64,000 bases of DNA from Paramecium pentaurelia. Taxonomy: Eukaryota > Ciliophora > Oligohymenophorea > Peniculida > Parameciidae. The notes beneath the pieces were generated by a model. The model saw only the letters and a program-made list of their open reading frames with translations. It was not told where the DNA came from and ran no database searches. The stretch is taken from the NCBI GenBank assembly GCA_905183005.1, contig CAJJDO010000090.1, positions 62,001 through 126,000 on the forward strand, given 5' to 3'. Both the position numbers and the translations under genes were made by a program. This document shows, in pieces, positions 47,790-60,270 of this stretch (position 1 is its first letter; each line of letters starts with the position of its first letter).

Positions 47790-47918
47790 TAATTTAAAAA
47801 GTAAGATTTGTTATTAATAATATTATTTAACGATATTTATTAATAAAATTTATAAATACCCCTATATATAATTATATTAATTAAAAAATCTAATAAATAT
47901 TATATATATTAATATATT

Positions 47919-50900
47919 TCATGCATAAAAATTCTAAGTATGCCCTCTTAATTATCTTAATTGATTTTTTTTTGAATCCATATATTATTTAATTTCTAAT
48001 TTTAATTCTTTCTATTCTATTAACATTTCTGCTACTAAAAATGATCTATCAAAAGGATCTTCTTATTTTTTTATTAGATATCGTTTAATTGTTACTCTAT
48101 CAACAATTTACTATATTTAATCAATTAAATTATAATACTTTAGAATTTGGTAACATTACTGGATCAGTCATTAAATTACGAGTAAGTGAATCAAGGTATC
48201 TATCTTCAAGATTAGGATCCTTTGATAGATCATTCATTATTTAATCAAATTCATTTCTTAGTTATTATAAGTTATTTATAATTTAACTGAATTTATAGAG
48301 TAAATCATTTGGAATAGTGTATTAATTACTCATATTATTTATTAATAGATATAGGGATTAAATTTATAATTATCTAGAAATAGATATATTAAATAAATTA
48401 CTAATTGTTCATAATGATTTCATCCCAAAATAAAGGTTAATCTTATAGATTTACATAAATTTCAATTATATTTTTAGATATATCTTATGGATTTATTTAT
48501 GATTAAACTAGAAATTTAGCCTTCATAAAACTATTTCCTTCACCATTAAGTTACTACAAAACATCATTAAGGTTTTAAGCAAATTATTGTCTTGTCTCTT
48601 CTATAAGAAATGCTTTTGGTTCAATTTTAGTAAATAATATAATATTGTTAAATAACTCTATTGCACTTTCCCAATCAACAATACATCTATTTACTTCAAT
48701 CAACCTTAAAAGCTCTTTTAAAGCCTTTTCCTAAGTATTTAATAGGGAATATTAATTAGCTAAGGTCTCTTCCTCTAATTTAATTTTTTTAGTAGCTTGA
48801 ACACATTGATCAACCATTTCCTTTATGTCATTTATATAGACAAAAGCAAAATTTTAATATGTGGTTGAATTCATATTAACAAACTCTAAAAATTTGTTCT
48901 CATATATGTTGCGGTGATTGGTTAAGGCATATTTGAATAATTGACAGATGGCCTTCTTAAATCTAATTGCAGACAAGATACTACTCATTTTAATTCTATC
49001 ACGATCTATATATGATTAAATAAGTCCTTATATAAGAAAATTTTGAATGATTTTATTTTCTTAAAAAATTTGAAAAGACATCAATGCATTTTTGCTATCA
49101 TATAAAATCATATATTCATTAAAAATATAAAATAATTCTATTCCTTTGCATCTTAAATGTATATCTTCAATTAAATCTTAATATTTCATAGTAATAATAG
49201 TAAATTCAACAATGGAAATAACTTCATCTAAGTAATCTAATGCAACTCCATTAGAATTATAGATAAAACAATAATTTGGAATATCTTGCATAAATTGATT
49301 ATATAATAATCCATAAGGATATTTAGGTTTATAATTCTCATCAAGTAAACTTAAAGCCAATTTACTTTGAAAAGATAAAAATTGAATTGTATTTTAAATA
49401 CTTTTAGGATGAAGGAATAGTGTATCAAATGTAGCTTTTTCGATTTCACTCAGCTAAGTTATTCTTGAATGAGGACCAAAAAATTATTTATCTATCTAAT
49501 AATCAACATATGAGTGAGCATAATTATTTATAATACGTTATGAGAGTCCTCCAATTCTTTAAATTAATAAGTATAGAACTGTCATGGGATCAAGAACAGG
49601 ACTTTTATCTTATGGTATAAATACTGTTTTTAAGGGTGCCATTAAACCAGCATTTGAATAGATTTTAGAAAAAAGTGGATGAGTCTTAACAGAAGCTAAT
49701 AGATCTAGATTAATTTTGCTTAATCTAGCATTTGCTTATTCAGTATTGTAAATAAAGGGATTGAATATTTCCAACAGTATTTATTATAAATTAAACATCA
49801 TACCTTAAAAGCAACATCTATTAATAGTTTGTATTTAACTCAATTTCTCTAGATTAAGATTAATTTCAATTAATTTAATTATATAAGTAAACAGTTATAA
49901 TTAAGCTTCTTTACCCCTTCTAATAATTCTTAAAAAGATATCAGCCATTTTATTTATAATTTCATATATAGGTCCTCTATAAGTTTCTTGAAGAATAAGT
50001 AAACCTTTTTCTTGATTACCAAAAATCATTTTCACATTAGGAAAATCTCCTGGGAATGTACTCAAACTTATAATTGAACCAAATATTGAATATTATTATA
50101 TATCTCTACCAAATTTATATATTTAAAATTTTCCATAAGCCCAACTATTTTAAAATAAAAGATCTGTTAATTTTGGATAGAATGATAATTTATCTAATAA
50201 TAATGAAGCTTTTAATTAATAAGCACAATCTAATAAATCTACTTTTTAACATCTTAAGAGTTCTCTTTTTGTAATTAAATCTAAAAATCTAAAAGCATCT
50301 TCAGGTTAACATTTTGTATCAAGATAAGTTAATAAATAATTTAATGCTGGATGCTCCAAATTCTCAAAACTTATTTCATAATTAGTTTTAATCATTTATC
50401 CAAATAACATATCATATACTTATGTAGCAATTTAATTTTCAAGACCATTATATTTATTAATTTCTTCTCTGTCTGCTTACCATTATAATTGTTATGGTTT
50501 AGCTACAGCACATACAATTTTATCAATAATAGCATCAATCAATATGATTAGAATTTCTTTTGAAATTACTCCATCTTCAAATATAGCATAGGTAGATTTA
50601 ATATCACATTCTGATAAATTAATCAATACCTAAATTAACCAAGTCACTGTTTAAGATTAAAGAAGTTGTTTATTATTTATCATTATGGGAATTATTTACT
50701 CTAAAATTATTTCAAGAGTGAAAGTTTTAACTTATTTTACCATTTAAGCGTATAATTTTCCAATTTTTAACTCATTTACATTAATCATAAAACATCTCTT
50801 AAATATAAATTCTTCATTAAAGGGGGTAGTGATTTCATTTTCCTGTTGAACATCCGAATTGATATTTTAATTATTTTATTATATTTATTATATTTATTAT

Positions 50901-51385
50901 TAGGGAATACTTTATTGAATTTCTTAATTTTATTTTTGTTATTATGATTGTTAATTTGTATTATTTTATAATATCACTTATTATAAATTTTATTATTATT
51001 AATTTTATTAATTTATATTATTATTTACTCTGAAGACATCTATTTGTTATTAATTTTGGAAAACTTATTTATTATTATTCATCTCTGCTACTCCTCGATA
51101 ATTTTAAATTTTCTGGTCTATATTTGTTTACTTTGGCAAAACTTTTAAATTCATTTCTTAAAGTGAATATCCCAATTTTTTTGAAGAATGAGAGATAATT
51201 GATAAAGAATAAAGATGATTTATTGTTAATCTTGAATATTTAATCTATTAATTTCTTCCTTATACTTTTTGTTAAGATTTGTTTTCATCATTAATAATAA
51301 TATACATTTGATTTTCTACTAGACTCTCTTATGATTTCCTTTCTTCCTCAATCTTTTTTTTAGATCTAAATATTTAACAGTCCAT
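47919..51385 (-). CDS. UFD2: UFD2-type U-box ubiquitin chain elongation factor (E4), up to 1136 aa
   Basis: The C-terminus carries the U-box: YLDSLTRNLMTDPVMLPNSK, then IVDRVTIKRYLIKKQEDPFD, SFLVAEMLIE. Upstream ~900 residues form the alpha-solenoid UFD2 core (DIFLRIIRRGKEAQ, KTHPLFSKIYSNAG). The first 200 residues are poorly conserved and very Q/N-rich. Introns: 48374-48401 and 48111-48138, both 28 nt. The frame is open to an ATG at 51383-51385 (MDCQIFRSKKKIEEER); a second in-frame ATG at 51080-51082 (MNNNKQVFQNQQQ) is an alternative start giving 1035 aa, closer to the usual UFD2 length. UFD2 extends ubiquitin chains on substrates handed over with Cdc48/p97. Confidence 0.92.
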
Positions 51386-51786
51386 TATTACAAGATTTTT
51401 GATATTTATTTATTAAATTTTATTTTCATGATTGTGTTTTAAAGATTTCCTTAAAAAATCTATCTGTTTTAGAGTAAGGATATGATGATTTATAAATATT
51501 AAAATTATAATTATTGAAGAACCATTACTAATTATAGTATTCAAATAAAAATAAAAATACTTTTATACAATATTGTATATTACATTTATTCAATTTGTAA
51601 TTCTGGTTATATTTATTACTATAATGGCATAATTTTCAATGTAAATTGAAGAGAATATCTTAATTTAAATAATAAATATCATATTATAAAGATATATTAT
51701 ATTTTTTTAAGATCTTCAAAAATAAATAATAATTTAGGTATAAGAATTAAAGAATATTTTAATATTATATATTTTAAAAAACTTAA
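51386..51786. other. divergent intergenic region
   Basis: About 400 bp between the starts of UFD2 (minus) and the ABHD-type hydrolase (plus). No coding sequence seen; should contain both promoters. Confidence 0.5.
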
Positions 51787-52886
51787 ATGGAATTGTAAGA
51801 GGAATAAAAGAAGCAAAAAAGATGGAGTAAAGAAATCTAATTATTAAACCATTATGGTAAAATATATATTCTAATTTTAAGGATTAAAATCTGCTATACA
51901 TTATTATTTATTTGATTTTGATGTGAAATATTTAGGAAAGACTTATTATATTCATACTTTTAGTGGAGGTCAAAACAATAAAGTATATATATCATATTAT
52001 TAATTATGAAGGAAATATTAATCCTACTTCATGGTTATGGTGGATCCAATCTTCATTATTCTAAAGCATATGGAAAACTAATAGAATAATTCAAAGTATA
52101 TTCAATAGATCTACCTGGAATGGGATATTCAAGCAAATCAGATATAAAAATGGATTCTTTTGAGGAAGCAATGGAATTTTTTATGGGAACTATTTCTAAA
52201 TTAATAATGGGATTATGTCCAAATTAATAAGTGACTTTGATTGGTCATTCTTTTGGTGGTTTTATAGCTGCTCATCTTCTTGTAAGATTCCCAAAATTAT
52301 TCAAAAGATTAATATTATTAAGTCCAGCAGGAACTACTTATTACACAAAAGAATAAATTATGTAAATATATTCATTAATGATAGTCAAAATTAAAATTTC
52401 TCTTAAGCATCTTTTCTGAGAAGAAAATTTATTGAATATGTGAAAGATTTATGGGAAGGAGTAATTGCAATTCCATAATATTTAAATAATCATTTTTTAG
52501 GGAAATAATTGATAAAAGTATATTTAAGAAAAAGAATGCATTTAAAAGGAAATGAATATGATTTGTGGAAATCTTATATTGATGAAATGTTGGAATTACC
52601 TGAAGGATCAGAAAAATCATTATGTTTATTTTTTCATTTTCCAATATATGCTAAAGATCATAATTCGATTGAAAGTATTTTATCAGAGAATATGAATTAA
52701 ATTAAAAATATTCCAATTTCATTTTACTTTGGAGATTAAGATTGGATGGATCATTAAGGAGCAATTAATTTGAACTTCTATTAAAATATTAACCTTAGAA
52801 TCATAAATGATGCTGGACATCAATTAAATTTTGAAAATCCTCAAGGTGTAGTTTAAGCAATTATATAAGATATGTTCCAATAATGA
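51787..52886 (+). CDS. alpha/beta hydrolase of the ABHD4/ABHD5 (CGI-58) type, 340 aa
   Basis: LILLHGYGGSNLHY gives the HG oxyanion motif, YSIDLPGMGYSSKS the usual D-L-P-G-x-G-x-S, and GHSFGGFIAAHLL a complete nucleophile elbow with serine. The acid is expected in FYFGDQDWMD, and GHQLNFENP provides the histidine. Catalytic Ser-Asp-His are therefore all present, unlike CGI-58, which lost the serine; this resembles ABHD4 or the yeast/plant lysophosphatidyl acylhydrolases. Introns: 51857-51881 (25), 51983-52011 (29), 52362-52384 (23). A role in lipid turnover is inferred from the family. Confidence 0.92.
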
Positions 52887-52950
52887 AATTTGCTGTCTTT
52901 CTTATATTTATTGATTAGATATATTAATAAAATTATTAAATTTTACAGAA

Positions 52951-53609
52951 ATGTGGGACCCTAATGCATCTATTTAAGAAAAACAAAAAATGGAGTAATA
53001 TATGAAGGAGAAGATTCTTGAAACTTTCAACCTATTTGCTACTGATAAAAAGGGTTATGTTGATAAAAAGTAATTGATGACTTAAAATAATAAAGAGAAA
53101 TTCCATATATCATGAGATACTTGGGTAAATTCCCTAGTGAAGCTTAAGTGAGCAAAACAATTCTTCCAGCAATTGAAGAGGATGAACCTAGTGAGTCAAT
53201 CAAATATTAAAAATTTGAACCATTCATGATTCAAAGTATTATTGCATATACCATTATAATAAGTACTAAAGAGCAATGAATATGATCCAGATGACACAGA
53301 TACTCTATTAGCAGCATTTAGATAATTAGACGAAGAAAAGAAAGGATATATTGAAATCGATACATTAAAGTAGAGACTGACTACTATGGGGTAAAGATTA
53401 TATTGATTGAATAATTAAGAATTTAGTTTAGAACTTTAGAAATTGAAGACTTTGTCAGATTTGCTACAAATGGAGATCCAAAGTATAAATTATTTATAAA
53501 TATTCATAGTGCAACTGTTATTTATTATGAAGATTATATTTTGAGATTACAATTCTTTATTGAGAAACACATGGAATCAGTAACAAAATAATACAATCCT
53601 GAAAAATGA
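52951..53609 (+). CDS. DRC8: dynein regulatory complex subunit 8 (EFCAB2) homologue, 182 aa
   Basis: Two EF-hand lobes with the order and spacing of EFCAB2/DRC8: ILETFNLFATDKKGYVDKKE-IPYIMRYLG, then EEDEPSESIKYQKFEPFM, LLAAFRQLDEEKKGYIEIDT, and NATVIYYEDYILRLQ near the end. The calcium loops are degenerate, as in other DRC8 proteins. Four introns: 53070-53095 (26), 53236-53263 (28), 53391-53419 (29), 53483-53509 (27, a stopless multiple of three). DRC8 is part of the nexin-dynein regulatory complex of motile cilia. It lies 65 bp after the hydrolase gene on the same strand. Confidence 0.9.
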
Positions 53610-55174
53610 TTCATTATATTTTAAGAAATCATTAAAATTTCAATTAATAAAATACTCAATTTTTGCATATCTCTATTCATAATAAAAAATATTAGATAAA
53701 AAATTTTTGAATTGATATAGAATATCTATTAATTTTATTCATAAATCAGAGTATGCTATTATAATTTTTTTATTTCTAATAATAAATTATATAATTAAAA
53801 AGAGAGTAAATCAGTAGATATAGGAGAATTATGATAAAAAATAACAATTTTCTGTTAGAAATGAGTAATAAAAAATAATGAAGAGAGCTTTCATTTTTAT
53901 TATTAACCATCTATGATATTGTAAGATTATAGAAGATAATCAATTAAATTTTTAACAGAAAATAAGATTATTGGTAATTTTAGTGCTTTTTATCATATTA
54001 TATTATTTAAATATAAAATATACATATTGGATTTCTTTTTATTTTAATAAAGGCTTAAAAAGATTTCACTAATTGTCCTATAATTATTAATGAAAAAAAT
54101 TCTAAGAAACTTTAAAATATTATAATCATGAACTAAAAATTAACTTATCTGTTTATTATTTAAGAATAAAAATTAGTTTCTTATAATCCTTAAAAATATA
54201 CCTGATATAATTTATGTTATTTTATTCAATTAAATTTAGCCTTTTTCTCCCTCTAAGGAATTATAAATAGTACTCTAAATTTTAATTAATTGAGATTACA
54301 ATTTTATATAATAATCTAAAGTTATCTTATTAATAAAGATAAAAATATCATCTGAGACAGACTTAATTAAACTAATAGAATTAAAGCAAAATTTCTATCT
54401 ATTTTTATAATCTAATTAATTAATTAATAAATTTAATATTTTTTAATTCTTAGAGGGTCATTGTCAATCTAATGTTTGAACTAATCAAAATCTTTATGTT
54501 GAAATGAAAAATTATTTTTAATTATTAACTTTAAATTTAAAAAACAATTGTAAAATGATGGAAAGTTCATCATTTATTGTTGAATTAGCATAAGATTGGA
54601 TCATTTCAAAATTGATAATTTATTAATAAAAACTAATATTTTTTTGAAATGTTTACAGAAGCTTTAAATCATTAATGATAGTTTATTATATATTGTAATA
54701 TAGGATTGTCTCAAAATTTTCTAATGAAATGATTAAATATAAAAGTAATTGAAAATGGACTAATCCAAGACTTCAGATTATTTTAATATTAAATTCTATA
54801 AAAAAGTAATATATTTAATACAATTTTGAAAATCAAACATAATAATACAATATAGTAAAAATAAATATTAATTTCATTAATTAATCATTATTATTTTTAG
54901 TAGCTAAATGATATAGTGATTCAAATTATTAATTATAAACTAATTATTTTACATTCTTACTGAAATCTATATAATCTTTTAGTATTTAATAGCAAAATCA
55001 ACTTAAAAAAATATTAAATAATATTTATACCTTAAGTATTTAATATTGAAATCAATAATCCAAAATAAATAACATAATATAATTAATATTAATAACAATA
55101 TAAATTATAATAAAAATAACTAGTAATTAAAATCTGCTCGTAAATTTTTAAATAAAATATATTCTCATAATGGA
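53610..55174. other. long gene-poor stretch with possible relics
   Basis: About 1.5 kb of AT-rich DNA with no intact gene found on either strand. Plus-strand protein-like patches occur near 53890-54110 (YRRQSIKFLTENKIIGNFSA) and 54310-54640 (EGHCQSNV-TGA-TNQNLYVEMKNY ... MMESSSFIVELAQDWIISKL). The second is open for over 100 codons with a single internal TGA. They may be remains of one decayed gene. Chance openness cannot be excluded at this base composition. Confidence 0.35.
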
Positions 55175-55606
55175 TCAAGTTAATTATAATGAGGAGTTCT
55201 ATTATTCTTAATCAAATGAGTTATTATCATTTTTCTCGAAAGAAAAAACTCTTATTAATTTTTTGCTGGTTCTTTTTCTAAATAAAGGATTGTTGTTTAT
55301 TTGAAGTTCCTCATTGTTGTCATCTATATCATCATCATCTTCGAATTCTTTTTTTTCTAATACTATTTCTTTATCAAAAGAGTTATCACTTTATAAGATT
55401 AGACTAAATTATGTAATTGAATACTTATTCTTCTGTTAAAATTTCATAAGTGGATCTGTTTTCATCTATAGTCCAAGTGATTTTAAGTACTTAACAATTT
55501 CTCTTTCTTTTTTTAAGAGGACTTTTTGATGAGAATCTTTACAATGATAAAGAGATAAGAATTCTTCAATACTATCTTTTGAATTAATGGAAATGCAAGA
55601 GTACAT
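55175..55606 (-). CDS. small acidic/basic hypothetical protein, 143 aa
   Basis: Uninterrupted frame from MYSCISINSKDSIEEFLSLY to TGA 55175-55177. A helical N-terminal half (KVLLKKEREIVKYLKSLGLQ) is followed by a cluster of acidic residues (EFEDDDDIDDNNEE), then a basic stretch (LFRKRTSKKLIRVF). No known domain. It follows the UNC93-like gene on the same strand by 105 bp. Confidence 0.68.
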
Positions 55607-55711
55607 AAAATTTATTAGATATATTATTAATTAATTTCTAATTTTAGTAAGGAAATAAATAGTGTTATTAGTTTAGAATTTATTAAAATAATTTTAATTA
55701 AAATTGATAAT

Positions 55712-57085
55712 TCATTATTAATCAATCAGATACTATCTTTTATGGAACCACAAACAAGCAAAGTTTAGAGTGGAATATAATATTATAAAAGAACTAAATG
55801 TAATGACTCCTATAAATAAATTAGAAGAGGAGGTCAAACTCATGAAAATAGTAGATAGATAAAATGTCAAACAGTAAACCCAATTGCAAAATTAGAGTAC
55901 ATTTTTATTATGTTGATATTGTGATGCAGAGATGGCAAATGTTAAAACTTATGAGGATGAGATTATTAATCCAGACATGAAATCAAATATGTAAATTAAT
56001 GTATTATTTTTATGAGTTGTTTCACCAATAATCCTTATTTAATATTATAAATTTACTGAAATTATGTAAGTAAAAATGGCAAAAATCTATAGTATAATTA
56101 GTATATTAAGGTATCCATAAATATCAGATATCAATCCTACAGTAATACCACCTAAGAATTGTCCAATTCCATGAAGTGTTAAACCAGCAATAAGTTATTG
56201 ATTCAATTAAATATTATAATGAGGCACAATCATATTTTATGAGTATACAACATTAAAGGCTGAGAATATTCCTAAAGAAATAATGGTAGGGATTATATAA
56301 ATAAAAAGTGGATCCTTTTTTTATATGCTCCAAATTTAAATGAATTGATTTGAATAAGATGGATCATCATTTCTTTATTGTAAATTCTATTCTTCTTCTG
56401 AGCCATAAATATGTTGATTCATCATTTGATGTAAATCAATGCTTTAAGTAGAAGTTGATTTATATTCAAATTTAGGTTCTTTGATAAAAAGATATAAAAT
56501 TGATATGATCAATGATATAAATAACATTGGATAATAGAAATATTCGTTATATTCATACATTGAATTTGCAAAGGTAATATAAATATCTCCAATGAAATTC
56601 TACATGCTGAATAATGAGTAGGCAATTCCAAAATAGATTCCAATATTTTTAGAATTGGAAATGCTACGAACATAATAATTGTAAGCACAATAAAATATAG
56701 CCAAAAAAGGAGCTGCTATAGCTTCAAAGATCAAAATAGTTATGATCAAATAAATCTTTTGAGGTTGTTACTCAATAACAATTATATATAGTGTTGTACT
56801 GATAACATTAACAAAACTTGTTATGCAAAATACTGCTCTATTTCAAATAAAGAAATAATACTTATAGGTGAATTTTTGGATAATTCTTTGATATAAAGGT
56901 AATGAAAATGGTCCAAATAGAAAAATCAGTGTAAATATTCCAAGTGAGACAGAGTTAATTACTTAGTCATCTATCTTCAATATTGTTGAAAATATGACTG
57001 TTCTACACAATCCTATGGCTCCTGAATATGAAACTGTTATGATGCACACATATATAAGATTTCCAATATTTGTCTATTCTGTCAT
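55712..57085 (-). CDS. UNC93-like major-facilitator transporter, 449 aa
   Basis: Begins MTEQTNIGNLIYVCIITVSY. Eleven or twelve hydrophobic segments are split by a cytoplasmic loop (YKSTSTQSIDLHQMMNQHIY...), and a second half starts DPLFIYIIPTIISLGIFSAF with HGIGQFLGGITVGLISDIYG, a typical MFS loop motif G-x-x-x-D/G. The C-terminus ends WFHKRQYLIDQQ. One 24-nt intron (56838-56861) containing an in-frame TGA. The UNC93 family includes ion-channel regulators and trafficking chaperones; the assignment within MFS is from overall pattern. An antisense spliced ORF in the last 300 bp is rejected. Confidence 0.83.
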
Positions 57086-57422
57086 TATATTTAATATAAT
57101 AAATACATATAATTCAAAAATTATATATAAAATTGATGAGAATATGTTGCTTTTAATATGATAAATAAATAATTTCTAGATAACTAAACTTATAATGGAA
57201 TTCATAATATTAAATATAACAATTTATGTACTAAACAAAACAATTATATTTATTCAACTTTTTATTTATGTTCCAAAAAATTGTTATTGCTTAAAATAAT
57301 TATGAAAATATTATTATTGTATATTTCACTTACATGATTTAGATTAGAAAGTAATACAATTTAAAGGAAGTTTAGTAAATCAAATAATATGTATTTTTAA
57401 TTAATTAATTAATAATAATTAT
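57086..57422. other. divergent promoter region
   Basis: About 340 bp between the starts of the UNC93-like gene (minus) and the DM10 ciliary gene (plus). AT-rich; no motif recognised. Confidence 0.5.
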
Positions 57423-59152
57423 ATGGCATCTGCTTTTCCAAAATTGCCAGGTTTTGTACCCACTTAAGAGATTGATGTAATTTAATAGAGTTGAATTAGA
57501 AACCAAACTTTAGAAAAGTCTCTTCTACAAAATAAGAATAGAATAGAGATGTGAATCATCTTCCAAATAAGGAATATGCAGTACCTCGTAAATAACCAAT
57601 TCAAATACCTCCTCAAACAGGGATGTTCAATCCTGATTATATGAGTATAACTCATGCAATGCATCTACCGAAAGTATAAAAAACAGTTACACTCTTAGAA
57701 TGCAAACAATGATTCTGAAGAATTATATTAACCCTCTTGGGTTAAAATGGATAGACATGTTCTAAGATTTAGTGGATATTTCAAAGAAGCTGTTGTTGAA
57801 TCTGCACTTGAAAATTATAGGATTCGCAAAATCACAATCTGTTATTATCTTGAAGATCATTCATTAAGTATAACAGAACCAAAATAAGAGAATAGTGGAG
57901 TTCCTTAAGGTGCATTCTTAAAAAGATAGAAAGTATTATATTTCAATTATTGATAGGTTTTACGTGCTGATGATTCCAAAACCTTTATTCTACCTCAAGA
58001 TTTCAGAATTAATCAAGACATCATAATCTATGGAAAGACTATACGTCTTTATGATTGTGATCAATATACAAGAGAGTTTTATGAGGTATTGTTATATTTT
58101 TAACTTCCATATAGTTATAAGGAATACCTTAGGAGTCTTCTTTTGTACCATAATCTGACTCATTTGAAACAAAGACAATGACTAAATTTATTCCTTAAAA
58201 GGATACTGTAATGAAAGATTATTTAGAACATAAATTAGGAGGAGGAAGAGTAACATCTTAAAAACAATTTTTAGAGAATGATAGAAAGGTTTTCTATTTA
58301 ATTATTTAATATATTAGGTTCTTAAATTCTATGTATTCTCAGATATTGAATATATTCTTCATTACTATTTAGCAGATGATACTATAGAAATCAAAGAAAT
58401 TAATTCAGCAAATTCAGGAAGAGTTCCATTCCCTATGATGTTGAGAAGATAAAAGTTACCTAGAAAATTCTCACTCAATTAACCAGGATAAACATATGCT
58501 GAAGATTTCATAAGACCATAAGATATTTAATTTGGATAACCTCTAATTATTTATAATCGCAAATTCCTAATTAATGGTTGTGATTAATTTACTAGATAAT
58601 ATTATTTTGAGAAATTCAATGTAGATTTTCCATTAGGAGGTTAGGAAGAATATGTATAATAAGAAAGATCAAGTAATAATAATTTAAATATATTTATTTA
58701 GATATTATTATACCTCCTCATAATGGTATTGGAGATGAGTAGGACTCACTTGGATATATTTATAGATTATAACCTATACCACCAAAGAAGGATTTCTTTA
58801 AATGGGTTGATAATTAAGTCAATCTTAGATTTTTAGCTATGTTTAATACAACAAAACCAGAAGATAAAGATAGAGTATTTGTAATTACTTTCTTTTTGAA
58901 TGATGATAGTCTTTTGGTTTATGAACCAACAGTAAGAAATTCTGGTATTTTATATTTTTCTTATTATTTTTAGGTATACCTGATGGGAAGTTTTTAGAAA
59001 AGAGAAAGTATAAAAATATTAATAATAATAATGAATTTTTCAAACCAAATGATCTTATAGTAGGGAATGAGGTTAGTATAAATGGTTGGAAATTTTAATT
59101 GCTTGATTGCGATGAGTTTACTAAGAAATGGTATGCTCAAAACTTCAAATGA
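57423..59152 (+). CDS. DM10-domain axonemal protein (EFHC1/Rib72-like), 513 aa
   Basis: Three DM10 domains. The first holds VLRFSGYFKEAVVESALENY and YYLEDHSLSITEPKQENSG (about 75-190), the second VLKFYVFSDIEYILHYYLAD (about 245-350), the third FLAMFNTTKPEDKDRVFVIT (about 405-510). The text NSGVPQGAFLKR is a hallmark of EFHC proteins. The C-terminal EF-hand present in EFHC1/Rib72 is absent; the gene stops right after the third DM10. These proteins line the lumen of doublet microtubules in cilia. Seven introns: 57477-57499, 57674-57698, 57933-57956, 58086-58114, 58289-58317, 58673-58701, 58945-58973 (23-29 nt), the highest intron count in the window. Confidence 0.93.
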
Positions 59153-59185
59153 GATTTATAAAATAAATAATTTCACATATAATTA

Positions 59186-60234
59186 ATGTTTAGCAGTTAA
59201 ACTCCGAATGGATTTATTCCAAATGCTCAATCCAGATATGTGATATCTCCAAGAATAGGATAATCTATGTAAGTTAATCAGAATTTACAATATAATAATT
59301 AACTACTAGAATAAGAGAATACTAATTCAAATTCATCAGAACATTTGCACCATTTAACAAAGCTTTATTTTATGATGCTTCTATGCTACTTTATTGCATT
59401 GTTTAATTTAGTAGAATATTTATACTAATTAGATTGAATTTGAATCGATGAATGTATTCTTTAATAAAAATGGATATTTTCTTTATTTGTTTTTAGGAGC
59501 ACTTTTATTAATATCAATGTTATCTCTTAGTATAGATAATTCATTGCTCTATCTAATATTTGTAATTCTATTCTACTTTTTATTTGCTTGCATAAAAGCT
59601 GTGAATAATATGAATGTAGCATTAATGATGATTTTCACCTATGGAGGACAAGTATTTGCATAATTTTTAAGTGTCTTATCTGTTGATAATGAGAAAGATT
59701 TGCAATTACATTAATAATCATTATATATTTTGACAAGTGGTTTGATAGTATTTTAATTGTTCATAACTTGTTTTGATATAGATTTCTTTGAAATGATTAT
59801 TATTCTCATCACTGGATTTGTATTTGGGTATATTATAATTATTATTATTTAGATTCTTTTTGGTTATTTCAACTATGAGTAATGAATCAAAATTTATTGG
59901 TAATGCTTTACCTGAAAGTGTTAGTATCTATACTAAAATTTTAGTATAGATTCTAAAGAAAGCATAACAAATAGCTTCTCTTTATTATAAAGATCCTGTT
60001 GAGATAGAAATTAAATTAATTGAAAGAAATAAGAAAATTGATGAAAATGATTATAAAATAATGAATCAAATTGATGCCAAAAATTGTTAACATTTATTAA
60101 TAAATGAATTAAATGGATTAGATGGATTAATAGGATTGAGTGATGGAACCTTTATTTATAAAAAAGGAATGATTTAATATTCAAATTCAAAATTTGAAGA
60201 ATGTACAAATGTGGCAATAATGAAATTATAATGA
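59186..60234 (+). CDS. multi-TM protein with cytoplasmic tail, 333 aa
   Basis: A polar N-terminus (MFSSQTPNGFIPNAQSRYVI) is followed from residue ~65 by about six membrane segments (FLYLFLGALLLISMLSLS, YLIFVILFYFLFACIKAV, ILTSGLIVFQLFITC). A ~110-residue soluble C-terminal part (SNESKFIGNALPESVSIYTK) comes last. Introns: 59411-59432 (22) and 59828-59852 (25). The second intron joins the last membrane segment to the tail; without it the protein would end early, and the tail has an in-frame ATG of its own. No family recognised. Starts 33 bp after the DM10 gene. Confidence 0.75.
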
Positions 60235-60270
60235 TTAATATATGATTATAAAATAATTGTCTCTCAATTA

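Noticed and set aside
55742..56015. Spliced plus-strand ORF (MEPQTSKVQKLNVMTP..., two introns, 72 aa)
   Set aside because: The minus strand continues the UNC93-like transporter without interruption through this region to a natural end. The apparent splice sites on the plus strand are chance in AT-rich DNA.
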